The notes under the pieces are model-generated. The model made no database searches. It had not been told where the DNA came from and was given only the letters and a program-made list of their open reading frames with translations. A program made the translations under genes and the position numbers. Shown here one piece after another: positions 6,735-11,455 of a stretch of 11,455 nt of DNA. Position 1 is the stretch's first letter; each line of letters begins with the position of its first letter. Source of the stretch: JAJZOM01 sp046703545 (GTDB taxonomy: Archaea > Thermoplasmatota > Thermoplasmata > Thermoplasmatales > Thermoplasmataceae); NCBI GenBank assembly GCA_046703545.1, contig JBJKSX010000030.1, positions 1 through 11,455 of the forward strand. Reading direction: 5' to 3'.

Positions 6735-6739
6735 TTGGA
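6735..6739 (+). terminator. T-run after ychF
   Basis: TTTTT lies 13-17 bases past the ychF stop (after TTACTG). It is a plausible oligo-T termination site separating ychF from the ribosomal protein genes. Confidence 0.35.
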
Positions 6740-6829
6740 GATAAATAAATTCCATGTGAGGCAAAAAAGGGCAATTATTCGGATCCAACCACTGAACCAG
6801 TGCTTTAAACATCCAGACCTAGCATAGGG

Positions 6830-6837
6830 CTTAAATA
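6830..6837 (+). promoter_or_regulatory. TATA box of the rps12-rps7 operon
   Basis: CTTAAATA (within GCTTAAATATCG) is a close match to the archaeal TATA consensus. Transcription would start near 6858-6860, giving a 35-40 nt leader that carries the Shine-Dalgarno site at 6885-6890. A second A+T box, ATTTAAAT at 6865-6872, lies inside that leader and could drive a nearly leaderless transcript starting close to 6893. Confidence 0.55.
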
Positions 6838-6853
6838 TCGTTTTGCATATCCC

Positions 6854-6910
6854 ATGCCTGCTCAATTTAAATCGAGAAAATCACAGGTGGTTAATTGGCG
6901 AACGGTATAA
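6854..6910 (+). CDS. Possible 18-codon upstream ORF overlapping the rps12 start
   Basis: ATG 6854 to TAA 6908-6910 encodes MPAQFKSRKSQVVNWRTV, a basic peptide. It spans the rps12 Shine-Dalgarno site and runs past the rps12 TTG start in another frame. The ATG is about 20 bp from the TATA centre at 6830-6837, slightly closer than the usual start distance, so the transcript may or may not include it. It may be chance. Confidence 0.25.
   Translation: MPAQFKSRKSQVVNWRTV
6885..6890 (+). promoter_or_regulatory. Shine-Dalgarno site that sets the TTG start of rps12
   Basis: AGGTGG, four bases before TTG 6895, matches the archaeal 16S 3' end (consensus GGAGGTGATC). Together with the family N-terminus MANG it fixes the uncommon TTG start. 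Confidence 0.7.
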
Positions 6911-7323
6911 ACGCTGGAAATAAGCTCAAATCGACGAGAAACAAATTCAAGTGGTCAGACTCAAAGTACAAGAAAAGAGTGCTGAATCTCAAGAAAAAGA
7001 GTGATCCCCTTGTGGGCGCTCCTTCCGCAAAGGGAATCGTCATTGAGAAAATAGGAATAGAGGCTAAGCAGCCCAACTCAGCTATAAGGAAGTGTGTGAA
7101 GCTTCAGCTCATAAAGAACGGAAGGCAGATCACAGCTTTTGCACCCGGTGACGGTGCCATCAATTACATTGATGAGCACGATGAGGTCCTCGTTGAAGGC
7201 ATCAGGGGAAGACAGGGAAGAAGCAAGGGAGATATCCCTGGAGTCAGGTACAAGGTTGCAAAGGTTAACGGGATCTCACTTCACGAACTTGTGAAGGGAA
7301 GAAAGGAGAAAACGGTGAGGTAA
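6895..7323 (+). CDS. rps12: 30S ribosomal protein S12 (archaeal uS12)
   Basis: A small-subunit protein at the decoding centre, important for codon-anticodon fidelity. It has 142 aa, the archaeal/eukaryotic (S23-type) length. It starts MANGINAG, then has KFKWSDSKYKKR (17-28), the invariant KQPNSAIRK (58-66) and the GDIPGVRYKV loop (112-121) near the decoding site, and ends in a basic tail. It uses a TTG start with a good Shine-Dalgarno site. Its TAA shares one base with the ATG of rps7 (TAATG), so the two are translationally coupled. The gene upstream is ychF rather than the rpl30e-nusA genes common in archaeal str clusters. Confidence 0.98.
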   Translation: MANGINAGNKLKSTRNKFKWSDSKYKKRVLNLKKKSDPLVGAPSAKGIVIEKIGIEAKQPNSAIRKCVKLQLIKNGRQITAFAPGDGAINYIDEHDEVLVEGIRGRQGRSKGDIPGVRYKVAKVNGISLHELVKGRKEKTVR

Positions 7324-7889
7324 TGGCAGACCTGAAATTACTTGGAGAATTCACCATAAACGATGTGCAGGTTCATGACGAGGGCCTGTCCAAATACATC
7401 AACCTCACTGCAAACGTCAACCTCCACAGCGGTGGAAGGTATTCGAGCTACTCTGCAGGAAAGAGGAACATCAACACAGTTGAGAGGCTTCTCAACAAGC
7501 TCATGAGGTCCGAGAAGTGGACCGGAAAGAAATACAGCGCCTACAGGATGCTCAGGGAAGCCTTCGACCTTGTGAAGGAGAAGACAAAGCAGAATCCCGT
7601 CCAGATCCTTGTGAACGCAATCGAGAATGCCGCACCCAGGGAAGAGGTCACAAGGCTGAAATACGGAGGAATAGCAGTTCCAAAGGCCGTTGATGTTGCC
7701 CCGTCCAGAAGGGTGGACGTGGCACTGAGAAACATTGCAGTGGGAGCAACAAACGCTTCATTCAAGAACAAGAAGCCTGTTGCAATCTGCCTGGCAGACG
7801 AGATAATGAATGCCGGCAGGAACGACGCCTCTTCTTTTGCGGTGAGCAAGAAAGAGGAAATGGAAAGAATCGCACAGTCTGCAAGGTAA
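7323..7889 (+). CDS. rps7: 30S ribosomal protein S7 (archaeal uS7)
   Basis: The 16S rRNA head-nucleating protein, which lines the E site (188 aa, typical archaeal length). Family landmarks are NKLMRSEKWTGKKYSAYR, NPVQILVNAIENAAPREEVTR and APSRRVDVALRNI. The basic C-terminus ends ERIAQSAR. The ATG at 7323 overlaps the S12 stop by one base, and GGTGAGG (7314-7320) gives a strong Shine-Dalgarno site. In many archaea the elongation factor 2 gene follows; here no gene follows on this strand. T-runs at 7890-7894 and 7917-7927 probably end the transcript. Confidence 0.98.
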   Translation: MADLKLLGEFTINDVQVHDEGLSKYINLTANVNLHSGGRYSSYSAGKRNINTVERLLNKLMRSEKWTGKKYSAYRMLREAFDLVKEKTKQNPVQILVNAIENAAPREEVTRLKYGGIAVPKAVDVAPSRRVDVALRNIAVGATNASFKNKKPVAICLADEIMNAGRNDASSFAVSKKEEMERIAQSAR

Positions 7890-7916
7890 TTTTTAACCTT
7901 CAGGCTTTCAACCACC

Positions 7917-7927
7917 TTTTTTATTTT
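7917..7927 (+). terminator. T-rich terminator of rps12-rps7
   Basis: TTTTTTATTTT, 28 bases after the rps7 stop, backed by an earlier TTTTT at 7890-7894. This is a typical archaeal intrinsic terminator of oligo-T tracts without a hairpin. Confidence 0.5.
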
Positions 7928-7970
7928 CATAACACTCAAATCATACCCGTTCCCTCAGCGGTCGACCAAG

Positions 7971-8036
7971 ATGAGCTGGGAAACCTTGTTTGAAAATCCG
8001 GCTTCATGGGCACTGAACAAAGTGATGGAGAAATGA
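7971..8036 (+). CDS. Candidate 21-aa small ORF in the gap after rps7
   Basis: ATG 7971 to TGA 8034-8036. The peptide begins MSWETLFENP and ends LNKVMEK; it looks amphipathic and protein-like, with two Trp and two Phe/Leu pairs. It has no clear Shine-Dalgarno site and no TATA box at the leaderless distance. It lies in the 234-bp stretch 7890-8123, which otherwise holds only T-runs and the minus-strand terminator at 8076-8096. Support is weak: it may be chance or the remnant of a lost gene. Confidence 0.15.
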   Translation: MSWETLFENPASWALNKVMEK

Positions 8037-8075
8037 AGAAAGGAGATGGGATATTAGTTTTTCTTCCAGAGGGCG

Positions 8076-8096
8076 AAAATAGTCCACTGGGAGTGG
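8076..8096 (-). terminator. Hairpin plus T-run after the LURP-one-like gene
   Basis: On the minus strand CCACT-CCC-AGTGG (a perfect 5-bp stem at 8096-8084) is followed closely by TTTT (8079-8076), 28 bases past the stop of the gene at 8124. The imperfect palindrome CCGGGATATTCCGG (8109-8122) also lies between the stop and this hairpin. Confidence 0.45.
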
Positions 8097-8123
8097 TAAG
8101 AAAAGGAACCGGGATATTCCGGC

Positions 8124-8717
8124 CTACATTTCTTTCTCGAAATCAAGCACTGTCGCGAATATTGCGGCATTGAGTATGTTCGCATCATCACTGAGCCTGA
8201 GGTTCCAAACATCCCTGACCGCAGCAATCTTGTGCCTCACATGGCCGAGCTCTTCTCCGTTTGGGCCCAGGATCTTGTACTGCCTTTTCAGGACATTTCC
8301 CCTTGTCTGCATGGTGACCTGATCTGTTTCCTTGTCGATCCATTCGGCCTGCATGCCTCCAATGAGGCCCCTCTTCATGGAAATCATACCTTTCTGGTCA
8401 CCTGATTCCGCATCAAAGACACCGAAGCTGGCTTTCCATGCTCCTGCCCCCTTCTTTATGATCAGTGCGTTCTGGTTGTTCTGGTCCTGCACAATATAGG
8501 TATATCCCATCTCCCTTCCAGCCCAGGAGCCAAGTGCTCCGGAAAGGAGGTTGCCGACAAGATTCTGCTTTGCATCCAGATAAACGTAACAGAGATGGTT
8601 CTGTTCCTGGTCCATGACAGCGTAGTTTTTTCCCACAGCGAGGATCTTCTTCTTCATCAGGAGGTCCGTGTGGCCGCTAAGGGCTCTATTGATGGATTCA
8701 AGGGGTTCATTTGCCAT
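8124..8717 (-). CDS. LURP-one-related / scramblase-like (Tubby C-terminal-like) protein
   Basis: A 197-aa protein of the LURP-one-related group, which shares the Tubby-C / phospholipid scramblase beta-barrel around a buried C-terminal helix. The pattern is a series of short beta strands: KKKILAVGKNYAVMD (23-37), HLCYVYLDAK (41-50), TYIVQDQNN, ALIIKKG, WKASFGVFDAE, NVLKRQYKILGPNG and LGHVRHKI. It ends with the hydrophobic helix ANILNAAIFATVLD typical of the fold. There is no signal peptide. The ATG at 8717 is supported by an ATTTAAAG box (8739-8746) about 25 bp upstream, implying a leaderless mRNA. Family assignment is from fold pattern. Molecular function in archaea is unknown; membrane or lipid association is only a guess. 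Confidence 0.75.
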   Translation of the reverse strand: MANEPLESINRALSGHTDLLMKKKILAVGKNYAVMDQEQNHLCYVYLDAKQNLVGNLLSGALGSWAGREMGYTYIVQDQNNQNALIIKKGAGAWKASFGVFDAESGDQKGMISMKRGLIGGMQAEWIDKETDQVTMQTRGNVLKRQYKILGPNGEELGHVRHKIAAVRDVWNLRLSDDANILNAAIFATVLDFEKEM

Positions 8718-8738
8718 GCGGCAACAGGAAGTATCCAG

Positions 8739-8746
8739 ATTTAAAG
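8739..8746 (-). promoter_or_regulatory. TATA box of the LURP-one-like gene (leaderless)
   Basis: CTTTAAAT on the minus strand is centred about 25 bp before the ATG at 8717. It makes this gene a separate transcript from the membrane-protein gene upstream. Confidence 0.6.
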
Positions 8747-8756
8747 TTAGGCACTG

Positions 8757-8766
8757 TAAAAAAGAA
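8757..8766 (-). terminator. T-run after the membrane-protein gene
   Basis: On the minus strand TTTCTTTTTT lies about 35-44 bases past the stop at 8801. It probably ends that transcript just before the promoter of the next gene. Confidence 0.4.
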
Positions 8767-8800
8767 ATCTGGTTGCAGCAGATTCACTGCAAAGCCATTC

Positions 8801-9289
8801 TCAATAGAACCTGAGCAATGATCCGAGCAGGACTATTACAACCAGAAGGGCCAGTGACAGGAACGAAAAGAAGTGCGTGATCTTCCTTATCCTCTGGACT
8901 TCCTCATGCTTTCCCTCCCTTGAGAGCCGCATGATCTTCTTTCCATGGTAGAGGTTGTTTGTGTAGATTATGAAAATGTCCACTGCCACAACAATGACTT
9001 TGACAAAGAGAATGTGCCCCCCGGCCGTTGTAAAGAGTGCAGATATCTTGCCGCCAAGGTACCAGTATGCAAGGTAAAGTCCGGTGGGGATCAGGACGGC
9101 CAGTGATATGTGGGTGAAGTAGGCAAAACGTTTGGCAATCCTTCCCACAATTCTTGTCCGTTGCCATTCATCCTCTGTTAGCTTGTAGGATTCCGGCCAG
9201 ACAACAACCCAGATGAAGAATGACCCCCCAATGAATATAATTGCAAAGAACACGTGCAGGAATAGCGCAATCTCCGCAAGAAGAACCAT
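8801..9289 (-). CDS. Four-helix His-rich membrane protein (CopD/HemJ-like)
   Basis: A 162-aa integral membrane protein. Four hydrophobic helices are visible at about 3-30, 56-78, 92-113 and 137-160. The basic loop (HGKKIMRLSREGK, 115-127) between helices 3 and 4 suggests a cytoplasmic side. Histidines sit in or at the edge of each helix: H12, H60, H92 and H139. Four-helix proteins with this layout, such as the CopD domain and HemJ (UPF0093), bind b-type haem, so a haem or redox role is plausible. I see no family-specific motif that separates these possibilities. The ATG at 9289 has two A+T boxes upstream (TTAAACA at 9302-9308 and AATTATTA near 9316); the second fits a leaderless start. Transport of copper is not supported by Cys/Met motifs. 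Confidence 0.7.
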   Translation of the reverse strand: MVLLAEIALFLHVFFAIIFIGGSFFIWVVVWPESYKLTEDEWQRTRIVGRIAKRFAYFTHISLAVLIPTGLYLAYWYLGGKISALFTTAGGHILFVKVIVVAVDIFIIYTNNLYHGKKIMRLSREGKHEEVQRIRKITHFFSFLSLALLVVIVLLGSLLRFY

Positions 9290-9372
9290 CCCTGTGCTAT
9301 TGTTTAAGCCCTAATAATTTGTGTGTCTTAGATTTAATGGTCATATGGCTGTGGCTCCTCTTTCTCCCAAGA

Positions 9373-9380
9373 CTTAATAC
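9373..9380 (+). promoter_or_regulatory. TATA-like box of the cupin gene
   Basis: CTTAATAC is centred 30 bp upstream of the ATG at 9407, giving a leader of only a few bases. Confidence 0.45.
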
Positions 9381-9406
9381 TTGGATCCCATTGATATGAT
9401 GATAAT

Positions 9407-10333
9407 ATGGCAATCAAGATACTCATAGACCCTCCGAAGAATGTCAGGCCAGAAGGAGCCATCAGGGCAGACGTTGGATGGAAACTTTACCTCCCGGACA
9501 ACATGGGAGATCTCCCGAAATCTGCAAGAGGAAGACTTGAACCATTCAGGCACTGGCTATGGTGGGAACTTTCAAAACATCTTGGTTTCCTTAAGAAGGA
9601 TGCTCCGGATACAGTGCACATACTGACGCCCCCTCTTACGGAAGCAGGCGAAGATTTCATTGTAAGGACCTGCTCATTCTGGTCAGATGAAGTTTTTGCA
9701 GTGAGACCGGGGGAAAATGGGTATGACATGAACGCAACTGGAGAAAATGTCTGGACGGCCCCTGTCGTGAATGTCAATGAAAATCATGGCCGGAATTCCG
9801 CAATCGGAAAGATGTCGGAGGTCACGGAAGAGGGTTCGCACACATCCCTTTCCCAGGTTCTGGGTGCCACAAAGTCTTTCATCAGGACATACACAATCAA
9901 GCCTGGAAACACCTTTTCGAGATTCCACAGCCACACAGCAAGGGAGGAATTCTACCTGGTGCTGCATGGGAAAGGGTCCGCCAGGATAAGCGGCCACAAG
10001 GTTGAAATCAAAGAGGGAGACCTGATCTCAAAGCCCCTGGGGCCCGATCTGTCGTCACAGTTCCTTGCGGACATGGGGGAAGATCTGAAGATCATGGATG
10101 TGGAAATCTGGCCCGACGATGAAAGGAAATCAAAGGACCTGGTGGCATACCCTGACCACGGTGAGCTAGACCTGTTCGGGGAAGGGTGGAATATCATGAT
10201 ACCTTCTGATGCGATAAATCCGTTCAGGGATTCCATGGATAACTACGGGACAGGTTACAGGAGAAAACTTGACGGGACATGGGAGCCAAAAGAAATACCC
10301 GGCATGGAGAAAAGGAAAAAGCAGGGGGCCTAG
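9407..10333 (+). CDS. Cupin-domain protein with an uncharacterised N-terminal region
   Basis: A 308-aa cytoplasmic protein. Residues 158-250 form a single cupin barrel: motif 1 has H174-S-H176 and then E180/E181, followed by FYLVLHGKG (182-190) and motif 2 GDLISKPLGPD (204-214). Of the usual metal ligands two His and a Glu are present; the fourth position, normally His, appears to be Q218 (DLSSQF), so metal binding may be altered. Residues 1-150 are rich in W and P (WKLYLPDN, FRHWLWWELSKHLG, SFWSDEVFAV) and match no domain I know. The overall look recalls sugar-phosphate isomerase or sugar-binding cupins, but no substrate can be assigned. The stop overlaps that of the convergent isochorismatase-like gene. 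The start is supported by the box at 9373-9380. Confidence 0.85.
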   Translation: MAIKILIDPPKNVRPEGAIRADVGWKLYLPDNMGDLPKSARGRLEPFRHWLWWELSKHLGFLKKDAPDTVHILTPPLTEAGEDFIVRTCSFWSDEVFAVRPGENGYDMNATGENVWTAPVVNVNENHGRNSAIGKMSEVTEEGSHTSLSQVLGATKSFIRTYTIKPGNTFSRFHSHTAREEFYLVLHGKGSARISGHKVEIKEGDLISKPLGPDLSSQFLADMGEDLKIMDVEIWPDDERKSKDLVAYPDHGELDLFGEGWNIMIPSDAINPFRDSMDNYGTGYRRKLDGTWEPKEIPGMEKRKKQGA

Positions 10334-10887
10334 AATTCAAGGTCCCTTGATTTCACTATTCTGGCAAATCCTCCACTATGGAGGGAAGCAAGGTTCACCT
10401 TGTGCACTATTTCTGCAGTTATGAGTTCACCGTTCTGGTCCTCTGTGTCGAAGGTTGCGCAGGCATCCTCGATTATGAATGAATTGAAACCGAGATTTCC
10501 GGACATCCTTGCTGTTGTGCTGACGCAGTGGTCTGTAACAAGACCCAGGTAGTAAACATCCGGGTCGCCCAGTTTCCTGAGCCTCTCCTCGAGGTCAGTT
10601 CCGATGAAACCGCTGTTCACATGCTTCACTACAATCGGTTCATCCTTCCCCGGATTGATCTCATCCTTGAACTCAAACCCGGGTTTGCCATCCTTGAGGG
10701 GTGATGATTCGCTCATGGAATCATGCCTGACATGTATAACTTTCAGGCCATGTTCCCTGAACTGTGAAAGCACTTTTCCAGTAACTTCCTCTGCATGGGG
10801 ATTGTTCCTTCTTCCCCATTTTGGATCGTCAAAGCCTTTCTGCATATCGATGGTTACAAGTACCGAATTGGGGCTGATCTTGACCAT
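10330..10887 (-). CDS. Isochorismatase-family cysteine hydrolase
   Basis: A 185-aa alpha/beta hydrolase of the isochorismatase / nicotinamidase-like superfamily. The catalytic triad is visible: D14 (LVTIDMQKGF), K88 (VVKHVNSGF) and C121 (TDHCVSTTARM). The family's metal-site Asp-x-His of true nicotinamidases is not evident, so nicotinamidase activity is not supported. The substrate could be a carbamoyl, amide or vinyl-ether compound. I chose ATG 10887 because VKISPNSVLVTID is the usual N-terminus. ATG at 10905 or 10902 (with a TTTACA-like box 26 bp upstream) or TTG 10926 would add up to 13 residues. Its TAG shares the CTAG at 10330-10333 with the stop of the cupin gene. It diverges from deoxyhypusine synthase. 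Confidence 0.9.
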   Translation of the reverse strand: MVKISPNSVLVTIDMQKGFDDPKWGRRNNPHAEEVTGKVLSQFREHGLKVIHVRHDSMSESSPLKDGKPGFEFKDEINPGKDEPIVVKHVNSGFIGTDLEERLRKLGDPDVYYLGLVTDHCVSTTARMSGNLGFNSFIIEDACATFDTEDQNGELITAEIVHKVNLASLHSGGFARIVKSRDLEF

Positions 10888-10935
10888 GGCAGTCAAGGCC
10901 ATCATCACATATTGATTTGTTGTCAACCTGTAAAC

Positions 10936-10943
10936 CTAATACC
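10936..10943 (+). promoter_or_regulatory. TATA-like box of deoxyhypusine synthase (leaderless)
   Basis: CCTAATAC is centred about 26 bp before the ATG at 10966. There is no Shine-Dalgarno site before the ATG. The opposite-strand isochorismatase gene must use the same 78-bp region for its own promoter. Confidence 0.5.
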
Positions 10944-10965
10944 CATTTTGGGATACAGTGTTATC

Positions 10966-11455
10966 ATGGACAGAGATGAACTGCTCAGCATCCCTGTAAA
11001 GGATCTTGACATAAACGGTGATACTACCCTTTCAGAACTCATGGAGAAATTCTCCCTTTCCGGGGGGTTCACATCAGCCAAACTGGCAACTGCACACTCG
11101 ATCATAGGCAAGATGTTCAGTGAGGAAAACACAACGTTTCTCTCATTCCCTGCAGACATTATATCCACAGGCACAAGAGGGATCATAAACAAGCTCGTTG
11201 AGAAGAAGCTGGTAGATGTCATCATCACCACAAATGGTACACTTGACCACGACATCGCAAGGACCTTCATGGATTACTACTGTGGATCGTTTGACTACAG
11301 TGACAGGGAACTGAAGAACATGTCAATCAACAGGCTCGGAAACGTCTTTGTTCCCGACGAGAGTTATGGAGAGATCATAGAGGGCAAGGTCCAGCCATGG
11401 CTCGATTCCCTTTACGAGAAGAAGAAGGAATGGGGAGGTGCAGAGATACTGAAGG
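10966..11455 (+). CDS. dys: Deoxyhypusine synthase, N-terminal part (runs off right edge)
   Basis: Transfers the aminobutyl group of spermidine, using NAD, to one lysine of archaeal eIF5A, the first step of hypusine formation. The first 163 codons are present and open to the window end, about half of the usual length of 300-plus residues. Recognised segments are GGFTSAKLATA (33-43), FPADIISTGTRGII (61-74, the NAD-binding ISTGTR), LVDVIITTNGTLDHDIAR (82-99) and INRLGNVFVPDESYG (121-135). The catalytic lysine lies in the missing C-terminal part. The ATG at 10966 follows a TATA-like box by about 26 bp. Identity is firm from these motifs. Confidence 0.95.
   Translation, partial: MDRDELLSIPVKDLDINGDTTLSELMEKFSLSGGFTSAKLATAHSIIGKMFSEENTTFLSFPADIISTGTRGIINKLVEKKLVDVIITTNGTLDHDIARTFMDYYCGSFDYSDRELKNMSINRLGNVFVPDESYGEIIEGKVQPWLDSLYEKKKEWGGAEILK

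Noticed and set aside
7968..8030. Possible C/D box guide RNA (AAGATGA then CTGA and GTGATGG)
   Set aside because: The C-to-D' distance is about 35 nt rather than near 12, and there is no final CTGA box at the right place.
8035..8066. Inverted repeat GAAGAAA / TTTCTTC
   Set aside because: Only A/T-rich 7-bp arms with an 18-nt loop; a weak hairpin that could easily be chance.
1..11455. CRISPR arrays, insertion sequences, rRNA genes and riboswitches
   Set aside because: No regularly spaced repeats, transposase or integrase motifs, rRNA sequence or recognised aptamer were seen on either strand.

Overview
The window is archaeal and most likely from the Thermoplasmata (Thermoplasmatales-like), a lineage call made by inference. 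It encodes sn-glycerol-1-phosphate dehydrogenase (archaeal lipid backbone), deoxyhypusine synthase (eIF5A modification), archaeal-type S12 and S7, the archaeal YchF form, a UPF0179 protein and a Pab87-like CubicO hydrolase. Several genes have an archaeal TATA-like box centred about 25-30 bp upstream of the ATG, which implies leaderless mRNAs. Genes inside operons carry GGTG-type Shine-Dalgarno sequences instead.

Layout. Bases 1-740 are visibly more A+T-rich than the rest and hold two unrecognised reading frames: a partial one on + and a 162-aa one on -. Next come tRNA-Val(GAC) on - (851-923), a strong 12-bp hairpin in its leader, and a plant-type (Ntn-hydrolase) L-asparaginase/isoaspartyl peptidase on +. 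The + operon egsA-UPF0179 follows (2034-3546). It converges with a - strand pair, a GNAT acetyltransferase followed by a Pab87/CubicO serine hydrolase (5460-3553). Divergent from the GNAT gene is the YchF GTPase/ATPase (5538-6722), then rps12-rps7 (6895-7889), a str operon reduced to two genes. A 234-bp gap follows, then two - strand genes: a LURP-one/scramblase-like protein and a four-helix, His-rich membrane protein. A cupin gene (+) and an isochorismatase-family hydrolase (-) overlap tail to tail by one CTAG. Deoxyhypusine synthase starts at 10966 and runs off the window.

How the genes work together. The core is housekeeping: translation (S12, S7, tRNA-Val, YchF, deoxyhypusine synthase) and membrane lipid synthesis (EgsA). 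The rest is peptide/amide or small-molecule metabolism (asparaginase, Pab87-like hydrolase, GNAT, isochorismatase-like hydrolase, cupin). I see no CRISPR array, insertion sequence, rRNA or phage module. The points most worth a second look are the GNAT gene with no usual start codon, the hairpin in the tRNA-Val leader, a small ORF overlapping the TTG start of rps12, the egsA-UPF0179 pairing, and the very tight convergent gene ends. I found no clear undescribed multi-gene system.
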